Assembly (NCBI RefSeq): GCF_002879865.1
Contig: NZ_PNXY01000012.1
Location: forward strand, 124,001 to 188,000
Reading direction: 5' to 3'
DNA length: 64,000 nucleotides
Source of the DNA: Paraburkholderia rhynchosiae
Lineage (GTDB): Bacteria > Pseudomonadota > Gammaproteobacteria > Burkholderiales > Burkholderiaceae
Under the pieces are notes generated by a model. The model made no database searches. It had not been told where the DNA came from and saw only the letters and a list, made by a program, of their open reading frames with translations. A program made the translations under genes and the position numbers. Of this stretch, positions 43,481 to 51,813 are shown piece by piece. Positions within the stretch are counted from its first letter, which is position 1. The number at the start of each line of letters is the position of its first letter.

Positions 43481-44830
43481 ATGGAAATGAGCCGCACGGC
43501 GAGTTCCGCGAACGTCGCGAAGCGCACCAAAGTCCGCTACGCGATCCTGCTACTTATCTTTGTGATCACCACGTTCAACTACGCGGACCGCGCGACGCTG
43601 TCGGTCACAGGCTCGGCAATGCGCGGCGAGTTCGGCTTCGACGCGATCAAGATGGGCTATATTTTTTCGGCGTTCAGCTGGGCCTACGTGCTGTCGCAGT
43701 TGCCGGCCGGCTGGCTGCTCGACCGCTTTGGCGCGCGGCGAGTGTACGCCGCGAGCATTTTCTTCTGGTCGCTCTTTACGCTGCTGCAAAGCTCGATCGG
43801 CTTATTGGGCAGCGCGGCCGCCGCGGTGACTGGCCTCTTCGTGCTGCGTTTCGCGATGGGCGCGGCGGAATCGCCGGCCTTTCCGGCCAACGCGAAAGTT
43901 GTAGCAAGCTGGTTCCCGACCACGGAGCGCGGCACCGCATCGGCAATTTTCAACTCGGCGCAATACTTCGCCGCGGTTGTGTTCACGCCGCTGATGGCGT
44001 GGCTTACGCACGCGTTCGGCTGGCACATGGTCTATGTCGTGATGGGCGCAGCCGGGCTGCTGCTCGCCCTCACCTGGCTCAAGGTGATGAAGAATCCGGC
44101 CGACCATCCGGGCGTGTCGGCCTCCGAACTCGAGTACATCGAACAGGGCGGCGGCGTGGTGAACGGTCACCACAAAGCGCGTCCCGACGACGTCGCCAGA
44201 ACGGGCGGCTGGTTCCTCGTGCGTCAACTGCTCGGCAACCGGATGCTGGTGGGCGTCTATCTGGCGCAGTACTGCATCAACGTGCTGACGTACTTCTTCC
44301 TGACGTGGTTCCCGATCTACCTCGTGCAGGCGCGCGGCATGACGATTCTGCAAGCTGGACTCGTCGCCTCGTTGCCCGCGATCTGCGGATTCTCGGGCGG
44401 CGTGCTCGGCGGCATTCTGTCGGACTCGCTGATCCGGCGCGGCCATTCGCTGACCGTCGCGCGCAAGGTGCCGATTGTGGGCGGGATGCTGCTGTCGGTG
44501 TCGATCATCGGTTGTAATTACGTTTCGACGGACTGGATCGTCGTCGCACTGATGTCGCTCGCATTCTTCGGCAAGGGCATCGGCGCGCTGGGCTGGGCGG
44601 TAGTCGCGGATACGTCGCCGAAGGAAGCGCTCGGCCTGTCCGGCGGCATCTTCAATATGTTCGGCAACGTGGCGGGCATCGTCACGCCGATCGTGATCGG
44701 CTACCTCGTTGCCAGGAGCGGCTCGTTCAACGGCGCGCTGGTGTTCGTCGGCGCGAACGCGCTGCTCACGGTATTCAGCTACCTCGTGATCGTGAAGGAC
44801 ATCAAGCGCGTGGAGCTGCGCCCGCGCTAA
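43481..44830 (+). CDS. MFS transporter, glucarate/galactarate:H+ symporter type
   Basis: 449 residues, 12 helices, anion:cation symporter (ACS) family. Opening YAILLLIFVITTFNYADRATLS and the ASWFPTTERGTASAIFNSAQYF motif are typical of GudP/GarP-type aldarate transporters. The start at 43481 has AGGAG six bases ahead; ATG at 43475 overlaps that site and is less likely. Between kdgD and the FadR regulator, it probably imports galactarate or glucarate directly. Confidence 0.92.
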   Translation: MEMSRTASSANVAKRTKVRYAILLLIFVITTFNYADRATLSVTGSAMRGEFGFDAIKMGYIFSAFSWAYVLSQLPAGWLLDRFGARRVYAASIFFWSLFTLLQSSIGLLGSAAAAVTGLFVLRFAMGAAESPAFPANAKVVASWFPTTERGTASAIFNSAQYFAAVVFTPLMAWLTHAFGWHMVYVVMGAAGLLLALTWLKVMKNPADHPGVSASELEYIEQGGGVVNGHHKARPDDVARTGGWFLVRQLLGNRMLVGVYLAQYCINVLTYFFLTWFPIYLVQARGMTILQAGLVASLPAICGFSGGVLGGILSDSLIRRGHSLTVARKVPIVGGMLLSVSIIGCNYVSTDWIVVALMSLAFFGKGIGALGWAVVADTSPKEALGLSGGIFNMFGNVAGIVTPIVIGYLVARSGSFNGALVFVGANALLTVFSYLVIVKDIKRVELRPR

Positions 44831-44926
44831 GCGCCGCGCCGTGGTCCTACTTCCCGCCGTGCCCGAGGCCCACCGGCTCACAAGCCCGGTGCCCGGGCAC
44901 GGCGCTCAAAATGATCCGAGCCTTTC

Positions 44927-44955
44927 TATAATCAGTCGTCAGACGACGGTATAAT
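44927..44955. promoter_or_regulatory. Promoter/operator of the FadR-type regulator
   Basis: A perfect TATAAT (44950-44955) ends a 29-bp imperfect dyad whose centre is GTCGT-CAG-ACGAC (44935-44947), flanked by TATAAT-like arms. It shares the GACGAC core with the locus dyad. Its location 48 bases before the regulator's ATG suggests autoregulation. Confidence 0.7.
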
Positions 44956-45002
44956 GGATCGCAGGAAGTATCTGCAACTATCTGATTCAAGGGGCGTTTT
45001 CG

Positions 45003-45746
45003 ATGGCTACACCACTGGCATCCGCGGCACCGCCACGACGCGCTCGTAATCTTGCCGAGCTCGTCGTCAACTACGTCACCGAGCAGATCGCGTCCAACGC
45101 ACTGAAGCCCGGCGACAAGCTGCCGACCGAATCGCAACTCATGGTCACGCTGAGCGTGAGCCGCACGGTCATTCGCGAAGCCATTTCGCGCCTGCAGGCG
45201 GGCAAGGTCATCGAGACGCGCCACGGCATCGGCAGCTTCGTGCTCGAGCCGCAGCGCGAAAAACTCGGCATCGACATGGTGCCGGCCACCACGCTGCGCG
45301 ACGTGTTGTCGATTCTCGAACTGCGCATCAGCCTCGAAACGGAATGCGCGGGTCTCGCCGCCCAGCGTGCGAAGTCCGACGATCTCGCTCGCATGCGCAC
45401 CGCGCTCGATGCAATCGAAGCGACCCGTCACAACGGGCTCGACAGTGTCGACGCCGACTTGCAGTTCCATATCTCGGTGGCGCGCGCCACGGGCAACCGC
45501 TATTTCGTGGACATCCTCACGCAAATGGGCAGCGCGCTGATTCCGCGTAACCGGCTCGACTCGGCCGGCATTGCGCGCGCGGAACCGGACGCGTATCTGT
45601 CGCTCGTCAACCTGGAACACGAAAGCATTCTCGAAGCGATCAGCCGGCACGACGCCGAAGGCGCGCGCGCGGCCATGCGCATGCATCTGTCGAATAGCCG
45701 CGAACGCTTACGGCGCGCGAATGAAACCGCTGAGACGAATAATTAA
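45003..45746 (+). CDS. FadR-subfamily GntR regulator of the uronate/aldarate locus
   Basis: 247 residues: GntR winged helix (about 15-80: LAELVVNYVTEQIASNALKPG, PTESQLMVTLSVSRTVIREA) and an FCD effector domain (95-235) with the metal/ligand residues in DADLQFHISVA, NLEHESILEAI and AAMRMHLSNS. It resembles GguR/UxuR-like regulators that respond to sugar-acid intermediates. It lies centrally among genes whose promoters share one 18-bp dyad, and its own promoter has a related one, so it is the obvious binder. Likely effector: galactarate, glucarate or 5-dehydro-4-deoxyglucarate (inference). Confidence 0.92.
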   Translation: MATPLASAAPPRRARNLAELVVNYVTEQIASNALKPGDKLPTESQLMVTLSVSRTVIREAISRLQAGKVIETRHGIGSFVLEPQREKLGIDMVPATTLRDVLSILELRISLETECAGLAAQRAKSDDLARMRTALDAIEATRHNGLDSVDADLQFHISVARATGNRYFVDILTQMGSALIPRNRLDSAGIARAEPDAYLSLVNLEHESILEAISRHDAEGARAAMRMHLSNSRERLRRANETAETNN

Positions 45747-45787
45747 GCGGAGCAAGTAGCTGATTTTTTCCGACGCACGTGAAAAAG

Positions 45788-45822
45788 AAAATGGCCGGGG
45801 AGTTCACCTCCCCGGCCATTTT
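45788..45822. terminator. Bidirectional terminator
   Basis: A 15-bp perfect stem AAAATGGCCGGGGAG/CTCCCCGGCCATTTT with a 5-base loop, between the convergent regulator and dehydrogenase genes. Confidence 0.93.
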
Positions 45823-45838
45823 TTCATTTCAAGCGCGC

Positions 45839-47434
45839 TTAGCTACGCGTGATCTCGCCATCGCGGCGACGCCACAATTCCAGCGGATTGCCGTCGGCCA
45901 GCGCTTGCGGCAACAGATCGGCCGGGAAGTCCTGATAGCAGACGGGACGCAGAAAGCGCTCGATCGCGGTCGAGCCCACCGAGGTCGCGCGGCTGTCGGA
46001 GGTAGCCGGGAACGGGCCGCCGTGAACCATCGCGTGACATACCTCGACACCGGTCGGGAAACCGTTGACCAGAAGCCGCCCGGCCTTGCGTTCGAGAATC
46101 GGCACGAGCTTTTGGGCGGCCGACAAATCGGCGCTGTCCATCTGGATAGTCGCGGTCAGCTGGCCGGCAAAGTGCTCCGCCACCTGCAGCAGTTCCTGTT
46201 CGTCCTTGCAACGCACGATCGTCGATGCCGGTCCGAACACCTCGTCTTCCAGCGCCGGTGTGGCGAGGAACGTCGGCGCGTCAGTGACGAACAACGCCGC
46301 GCGCGCCTGGGTCGGGCCCGTTACGTCGACGCCGCGCGCCACTGTCTCCACGCCTGCGATCGCCGCCAGCTTGCCCTCGCCTTCCTGATACGCCGAGTGG
46401 ATGCCCGATGTGAGCATCGTCTGCGCCGGCTTGCCGCCCAGCGCCTCGGATGCCACAGCGACGAATTGCTTCAGCGCATCGCTATCGACGGCAATCGCAA
46501 GGCCGGGGTTGGTGCAGAACTGGCCAGCGCCGAGCACGAGCGAATCCACGAAGCCACGTGCGATGCTCCCGGTGCGCTGCGCGAGCGCGTTCGACAGAAG
46601 GAATACCGGGTTGATGCTGCTCATTTCCGCGTAGACGGGAATCGGCTCGGGGCGCGCCGCCGCGACGCGCATCAGCGACAAGCCGCCCGCGCGCGAACCG
46701 GTGAAGCCCACTGCCTTGATCGCCGGATGCGCGACGAGCGCTTCCCCGACGGAATTGCCCGCGCCGACGATCAGCGAGAACACGCCTTCCGGCAAGCCCA
46801 TTTCCTGCGCGACGCGCTGAATCACGCGACCCACCATCTCCGACGTGCCGAGGTGGGCGCGATGCGCCTTCACCACGACCGGGCAACCCGCCGCGAGCGC
46901 CGCAGCCGTGTCGCCGCCCGCGACCGAGAATGCGAGCGGAAAATTGCTCGCGCCGAACACGGCAACCGGGCCCAGCGGAATCTTTTGCATGCGCAGATCG
47001 GAACGCGGCAGCGGCTTGCGATCCGGCAACGGCGAATCGAGCGTCGCGCCGAGCCACTGGCCCGAGCGCACGACTTGCGCGAACAGCTTGAGCTGGCCGG
47101 TCGTACGACCGCGCTCGCCTTCAAGGCGCGCCTTCGGCAAACCGGACTCCTGCTGCGCATGTTCGACCAGCGCGTCGCCCAAAGCAGTGATACCGTCGGC
47201 AATGCGCTCCAGGAATTCGGCGCGCACGGCGAGCGGCAACTGGCGGTACGGGTCGAACGCTTCCTGCGCCAGTTCGCACGCAAGGCCGACGTCACGAGCC
47301 GTGCCGCTGCCGAAGACCGGTTCGGCGATATCCGAACCCGTGGAGGGGTTGAACGCGTGTAGCGGTTGCTCGGCGCCGCGCACGGCCTTGCGGCCGATCA
47401 GCATTTCGCCGGTGATCTGGCTGGAACTCGACAT
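45839..47434 (-). CDS. 2,5-dioxovalerate (α-ketoglutaric semialdehyde) dehydrogenase
   Basis: 531 residues of the aldehyde dehydrogenase superfamily, the longer KGSADH group. Catalytic Cys in GAGQFCTNPG, catalytic Glu in AEMSSINP, and a cofactor site around VFGASNFPLAFSVAGGDTA. It oxidises the KdgD product to 2-oxoglutarate with NAD(P)+, finishing the oxidative aldarate pathway. It is transcribed opposite to the regulator. Upstream lies a dyad copy, and beyond it the divergent aldolase gene. Confidence 0.95.
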   Translation of the reverse strand: MSSSSQITGEMLIGRKAVRGAEQPLHAFNPSTGSDIAEPVFGSGTARDVGLACELAQEAFDPYRQLPLAVRAEFLERIADGITALGDALVEHAQQESGLPKARLEGERGRTTGQLKLFAQVVRSGQWLGATLDSPLPDRKPLPRSDLRMQKIPLGPVAVFGASNFPLAFSVAGGDTAAALAAGCPVVVKAHRAHLGTSEMVGRVIQRVAQEMGLPEGVFSLIVGAGNSVGEALVAHPAIKAVGFTGSRAGGLSLMRVAAARPEPIPVYAEMSSINPVFLLSNALAQRTGSIARGFVDSLVLGAGQFCTNPGLAIAVDSDALKQFVAVASEALGGKPAQTMLTSGIHSAYQEGEGKLAAIAGVETVARGVDVTGPTQARAALFVTDAPTFLATPALEDEVFGPASTIVRCKDEQELLQVAEHFAGQLTATIQMDSADLSAAQKLVPILERKAGRLLVNGFPTGVEVCHAMVHGGPFPATSDSRATSVGSTAIERFLRPVCYQDFPADLLPQALADGNPLELWRRRDGEITRS

Positions 47435-47462
47435 GTTTCTTTCCTTGAATTAAAGGCCGTAG

Positions 47463-47480
47463 ATATAAGTCATCCTACAA
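47463..47480. promoter_or_regulatory. Uronate-locus dyad, copy 4 (dehydrogenase side)
   Basis: On the minus strand TTGTAGGATGACTTATAT, 29 bases before the dehydrogenase ATG. A TTGCAC...TAGGAT pair with 18-bp spacing can be read on that strand, placing the -10 within the dyad as in kdgD. Confidence 0.7.
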
Positions 47481-47581
47481 CATAGAGAGGTGCTCGTGCA
47501 ACCGCGACCCACGCGTGAAATCGAGAGTTCGGGTTTACGTGGCCGTTACAACGGCCGGATCGGGTGCTAATCTGGAACAAG

Positions 47582-47599
47582 ACATACGACGACCTATAA
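47582..47599. promoter_or_regulatory. Uronate-locus dyad, copy 5 (aldolase side)
   Basis: On the minus strand TTATAGGTCGTCGTATGT; a looser copy. On the plus strand a TATAAC -10-like box (47595-47600) for the aldolase gene overlaps it. Confidence 0.6.
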
Positions 47600-47619
47600 C
47601 ATGTGGTTTAGCTGTCGTC

Positions 47620-47632
47620 GGAACTTACCCGA
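47620..47632 (-). promoter_or_regulatory. TCGGGTAARTRCC motif, copy 3
   Basis: On the minus strand TCGGGTAAGTTCC, 20 bases from dyad copy 5 and directly upstream of the aldolase start region. Confidence 0.6.
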
Positions 47633-47658
47633 TCCATTGCCGTTCGAGGAAAACGTTC

Positions 47659-48474
47659 ATGCCAGCCGCGCCCAGCCAGCCCTCTGAGTCCTACCCGTCC
47701 TTACCCAATAGTTTCCGCCACGCGGTACGCGGCGGCGAAACCCTGATCGGCTGCTGGGCGTCGCTCGCCAGTCCGATCGTCACGGAACTGCTCGGCGTGA
47801 TCGGCTTCGACTGGATGCTGCTCGATGCCGAGCACGCGCCCAACGACGTCCTCACGCTGATACCGCAACTGATGGCGCTCAAGGACAGCCGCAGCGCGCC
47901 GGTCGTGCGCCCACCGGCCAACGACAGCGTGATCATCAAACGGCTGCTGGACAGCGGGTTCTCCAACTTCCTGGTGCCGTTCGTCGATAACGCCGACGAC
48001 GCCGCACGCGCCGTCGCCGCGACGCGCTATCCGCCGCTGGGCATACGCGGCGTCTCGGTAGCCCACCGCGGCAACCGCTACGCGACGGTACCGGATTACT
48101 TCGAAATTGCCAACGACAACGTCTGCGTCATCGTGCAGATCGAGAGCCGCAAGGCAGTGGACTCGATCGACGAGATTCTCGCCGTCGACGGTGTCGACGC
48201 GGTTTTCGTCGGCCCCTCGGATCTTGCGGCCGCGTATGGCCATCTCGGCAACGCCGCGCATCCCGACGTGCAGCAAGCGATCGCGCACGTGTTCCAACGC
48301 GCGCAGGCCGCGGGCAAGCCGAGCGGCATTCTCGCGCCGGTGCAGGCCGACGCGGAGCGCTATCTCGCGATGGGTTGCCGCGTCGTCGCCGTCTGCGCCG
48401 ATCTCGGCCTTCTGAAGAACGCCGCGCAGACGGTCCACACCCACTTCATCCAGAAACCGGCGGGCCAGGCCTAA
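47659..48474 (+). CDS. garL: HpaI/GarL-family 2-dehydro-3-deoxyglucarate aldolase
   Basis: 271 residues of the HpcH/HpaI class II aldolase family: GCWASLASPIVTELLG, DAEHAPND (metal/active-site), VRPPANDS, ESRKAVDSIDEIL (metal Glu) and VFVGPSDLAAAYG. It would cleave 2-keto-3-deoxy- or 5-keto-4-deoxyglucarate into pyruvate and tartronate semialdehyde. The start at 47659 follows GAGGA. It is followed by the tartronate-semialdehyde reductase gene, which uses its second product. Substrate within the HpaI family is set here by context. Confidence 0.88.
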   Translation: MPAAPSQPSESYPSLPNSFRHAVRGGETLIGCWASLASPIVTELLGVIGFDWMLLDAEHAPNDVLTLIPQLMALKDSRSAPVVRPPANDSVIIKRLLDSGFSNFLVPFVDNADDAARAVAATRYPPLGIRGVSVAHRGNRYATVPDYFEIANDNVCVIVQIESRKAVDSIDEILAVDGVDAVFVGPSDLAAAYGHLGNAAHPDVQQAIAHVFQRAQAAGKPSGILAPVQADAERYLAMGCRVVAVCADLGLLKNAAQTVHTHFIQKPAGQA

Positions 48475-48517
48475 GTCAGGCACGAACGTGGCCGCCATGA
48501 CATCTCCGGAGCACTCC

Positions 48518-49411
48518 ATGCAAAAAGCAGGCTTTATCGGACTCGGCATCATGGGCAAGCCCATGGCTGCGAATCTTCTCAAGAACGGCGTCACGCTCGC
48601 CGCCTTCACGCGCAGCGGCGTTCCCGACGACCTCACGCAAGCCGGCGCTCAGGCGTGCGACAGCCCGGCCGCCGTCGCCGCGCAGGCCGACGTTATTTTC
48701 GTGATGGTGCCGGACACGCCCGACGTCGAACGCGTGCTGTTCGGCGAACAGGGACTCGCGAGCGCGTTGCACGCGGGACAAACAGTGGTCGATATGAGCT
48801 CGATTTCGCCGATGGCCACGCGCGAATTCGCCGCTCGTGTGCGCGAGACCGGCGCGGATTATCTCGACGCGCCGGTGTCCGGCGGGGAAGTCGGTGCGAA
48901 GGCGGGGTCGCTGACCATCATGGTTGGCGGCGAACAGGCAAGCTTCGACAGCGTGAAGCCCTTCTTCGACATGATGGGCAAGAACGTCACGCTGATCGGT
49001 GCAGTCGGCGCGGGACAGGTGTGCAAAGTCGCGAATCAGGTGATCGTGGCGGCCACTATCGAGGCGGTCGGTGAAGCGCTGCTGCTCGCGTCCAAAGCCG
49101 GCGTCGATCCGGCACGCGTGCGCGAAGCGTTGATGGGCGGCTTCGCGTCGTCGCGCATTCTCGAAGTGCACGGCGAGCGTATGACCAGGCGCACCTTCGA
49201 CCCGGGCTTTCGTATCGAGCTGCATCAGAAGGACTTGAACCTCGCCCTTTCGACCGCGCAGGCGCTCGGCGTCTCCTTGCCCAATACCGCCACCTGTCAG
49301 GCTCTTTTCAATGCGTGCGTAGCGCACGGCGGCAAAGCGTGGGACCACTCCGCGATGGTGCGCGCGCTTGAAGTGCTGGCCAATCACGAGATCGGCCAGA
49401 AAACCGCCTGA
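48518..49411 (+). CDS. garR: 2-hydroxy-3-oxopropionate (tartronate semialdehyde) reductase
   Basis: 297 residues of the β-hydroxyacid dehydrogenase family. NAD(P) motif GFIGLGIMGKPMAANLL at the start, substrate motif DAPVSGGEVGA and catalytic Lys in GQVCKVANQVIV. It reduces tartronate semialdehyde to D-glycerate. Starts at GTG 48488 and ATG 48497 are possible, but family length and the CGGAG site favour ATG 48518. It pairs with garL as the second branch of galactarate breakdown. Confidence 0.92.
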   Translation: MQKAGFIGLGIMGKPMAANLLKNGVTLAAFTRSGVPDDLTQAGAQACDSPAAVAAQADVIFVMVPDTPDVERVLFGEQGLASALHAGQTVVDMSSISPMATREFAARVRETGADYLDAPVSGGEVGAKAGSLTIMVGGEQASFDSVKPFFDMMGKNVTLIGAVGAGQVCKVANQVIVAATIEAVGEALLLASKAGVDPARVREALMGGFASSRILEVHGERMTRRTFDPGFRIELHQKDLNLALSTAQALGVSLPNTATCQALFNACVAHGGKAWDHSAMVRALEVLANHEIGQKTA

Positions 49412-49628
49412 TCGCCACACCGGCTTTAGCAGCGCCGCTTCGCCTGTTCATGCATATGGATAGGTCAGGCGGCGCTGGTTTCATCCAGGCGTTGCGCAAG
49501 TCAACAAAAACCCTTCATTTCTTTCAATTAATAAGGATGACTGACGGAATGAAAGCAGTTGCAACGAACAGAACGCGTTCGAGCATCAACGATTATTCAC
49601 AACGCCCGTAAAGGGCAAGGAGACACGT

Positions 49629-51632
49629 GTGGCAACCCAATATAAAAACAGCAGCAAACGGGCGACATCGAGAACCCCTGCTCAGCCCCAACCCGATTCG
49701 CCCGCCCGTCGGGCATTCATGGTGTTCGCCGGAACGTCCGCGGGCGCAACGCTGCTGGGCGGCTTGTCCGCATGCGGCGGGTCCGGCAGCTCGGGCCTCA
49801 CACCCGAGGATCCGATCTGGGGCAGCTACGGCGCCGCCACCCAAATCATCGCTTCGCTGAAAAACATCACGCAGTCGATGTTTGCCTCGCGCGATTTCGT
49901 CGTCACGCAATACGGCGCGCAACCCTGCGCGGTGGTCGCCGCGACGAACCCGTACACGGGCTCTTCGTCGCTCGCGAGTCCGGGCTCTAATCAGACCAAC
50001 GCGCCGTCGTCGTTCGACTCGCGGCCCGCGTTTCTCGCCGCGATTCAGGCGTGCAACGAGGCCGGCGGCGGCCGCGTCGTGGTGCCGTCCGGCACCTGGT
50101 ATTGCGCGGGACCGATCGTGCTGCTCAGCAACGTGAACTTCCATCTCAGCGCGAATTGCACGATCTATTTCAGCCCGAATCCGGCTGACTATGCGAAAGA
50201 CGGCCCGGTGAACTGCGGCGCGAACGGCAACCTCTTTTACAGCCGCTGGCAGGCAAACGATTGCCTGAACTATGGTTCGCCGGTTTACGCGCGCAATCAG
50301 ACCAACATCGCGCTGACCGGCGAAGACGCGACGTCGGTGCTGAACGGCCAGGCGATGACGCCTTTCTCCGGTTCGGGCAACACAGCCACGTGCTGGTGGA
50401 CCTTCAAGGGATCGAACGGCGCATACGGTTGCGTGAGTTCGTCGACGCCCTCACAGGTGTATCGGAATCCGAACAACGTCGACCTCAAGACGGCGGCGCC
50501 CGGCATTTCCGACGCGCTCTATGCGCAACTGACGAGTCCGACCACCCCGTGGCAAGAGGATCAGAACTACTTGCCCGCTCTCTCGGAAGCGGGCGTTCCC
50601 ATTGCGAAGCGCGTTTTCGGCATCGGTCATTATCTGCGTCCGTGCATGGTCGAGTTCATCGGCTGTACAAACGTGCTGATGGAAAACTACTGCACGAACA
50701 ACACGCCGTTCTGGCAGCATCATCCGACCGATTGCAAGAACGTCGTGATTCGCGGCGTGACGACCAACAGCATCGGCCCCAACAACGACGGCTTCGATCC
50801 CGACGCATGCGATAACGTGCTCTGCGACAACGTCACGTTCAACACGGGCGACGATTGCATCGCCATCAAATCGGGCAAGGATCTCGATACGCAATACGGT
50901 CCCGCGCAGAATCACGTGATCCAGAACTGCACGATGAATAGCGGCCACGGCGGCATCACGCTCGGCAGCGAAATGGGCGGCGGCGTGCAGAACATCTATG
51001 CACGCAATCTGCAGATGCTGAATCAGAATTGGGCGACCAATCCGCTGAACATCGCGATCCGCATCAAGACGAATATGAATCGCGGCGGCTTCGTGAAGAA
51101 TTTCTATGTCGACAAGGTCGCGCTGCCCAACGGCGTCGCGTTGAAAGGCGGCGGCTACGGCAGCGCGCTCCTCGCCGGCAGTCCGATCAACGGCACGGTG
51201 CCGCTCGGCGTCGCCACCGCGACAGCGGCCAATCCGTCTGCTGCACAGGGCGGCCTGATCACCTTCGACTGCGATTACCAGCCGGCCAACGACGCGATAA
51301 GAACCCGCCCTGCCGTCGTGCAGAACGTGAACATTTCGAACGTGCAGGCGAGCAACGTCACGCTCAACGGCGTCACGGGTTCGTGCTTCCAGGCGATCGT
51401 CGCGCAAGGCCCGGTCGCTTTCGACTACAACGGCCCCGCGCCCGCGCCGACGATTCCAGCAATCACGGGCGTCACCATTTCGAACTGCAATCTGGGGACG
51501 GCGGTCAGCGCGGGACCGGCCACATCGACTACGCCGGGGCCGATCTATGCATACAACGTCAACGGCATTGCGCTGAAGAACGTGGTGATCGGCACAACGA
51601 CATACAACACGACGGTGGTGGATCAGCGTTAA
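49629..51632 (+). CDS. Secreted GH28 polygalacturonase, probable lipoprotein
   Basis: 667 residues. N-terminus with twin Arg (27-28) before a hydrophobic stretch and a lipobox-like LSAC (Cys49), suggesting Tat and/or lipoprotein export. The right-handed β-helix has the GH28 catalytic signatures: NNDGFD near 386, TGDDC near 406, GHGG near 438 and RIKT near 476. It hydrolyses polygalacturonate to galacturonate. The start is GTG 49629 with AAGGAG upstream. It stands after garR; a partial dyad-like GGATGAC element lies near 49534. Two hairpins follow. No pectate lyase or methylesterase genes are in the window. Confidence 0.9.
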   Translation: MATQYKNSSKRATSRTPAQPQPDSPARRAFMVFAGTSAGATLLGGLSACGGSGSSGLTPEDPIWGSYGAATQIIASLKNITQSMFASRDFVVTQYGAQPCAVVAATNPYTGSSSLASPGSNQTNAPSSFDSRPAFLAAIQACNEAGGGRVVVPSGTWYCAGPIVLLSNVNFHLSANCTIYFSPNPADYAKDGPVNCGANGNLFYSRWQANDCLNYGSPVYARNQTNIALTGEDATSVLNGQAMTPFSGSGNTATCWWTFKGSNGAYGCVSSSTPSQVYRNPNNVDLKTAAPGISDALYAQLTSPTTPWQEDQNYLPALSEAGVPIAKRVFGIGHYLRPCMVEFIGCTNVLMENYCTNNTPFWQHHPTDCKNVVIRGVTTNSIGPNNDGFDPDACDNVLCDNVTFNTGDDCIAIKSGKDLDTQYGPAQNHVIQNCTMNSGHGGITLGSEMGGGVQNIYARNLQMLNQNWATNPLNIAIRIKTNMNRGGFVKNFYVDKVALPNGVALKGGGYGSALLAGSPINGTVPLGVATATAANPSAAQGGLITFDCDYQPANDAIRTRPAVVQNVNISNVQASNVTLNGVTGSCFQAIVAQGPVAFDYNGPAPAPTIPAITGVTISNCNLGTAVSAGPATSTTPGPIYAYNVNGIALKNVVIGTTTYNTTVVDQR

Positions 51633-51665
51633 ACACTAAGCGTTAAGCAAAAAAGCGGGCAAAAA

Positions 51666-51704
51666 GCGGCGCGGCGCAAGGAGCAACGTTGTTCGCCGCG
51701 CCGC
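51666..51704. other. GC-rich inverted repeat after the polygalacturonase
   Basis: An 11-bp perfect stem GCGGCGCGGCG/CGCCGCGCCGC with a 17-base loop and no T run. It may help stop transcription or protect the mRNA 3' end. Confidence 0.6.
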
Positions 51705-51745
51705 CTGAAAATGGCGAGAGATAAAACCCTGCGAATCGAGCATAA

Positions 51746-51778
51746 AAAATGGCGGCGCCCCAAAGGCGCCGCCATTTT
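51746..51778. terminator. Bidirectional terminator
   Basis: A 14-bp perfect stem AAAATGGCGGCGCC/GGCGCCGCCATTTT with a 5-base loop, between the convergent polygalacturonase and MFS genes. Confidence 0.92.
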
Positions 51779-51813
51779 ATTTGCGCTTGCACGCAGTCGC
51801 TGAGACTAGCGGA

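Noticed and set aside
49530..49550. GGATGAC element upstream of the polygalacturonase as a further dyad copy
   Set aside because: Only the core matches; both half-sites are poor, so I did not count it.
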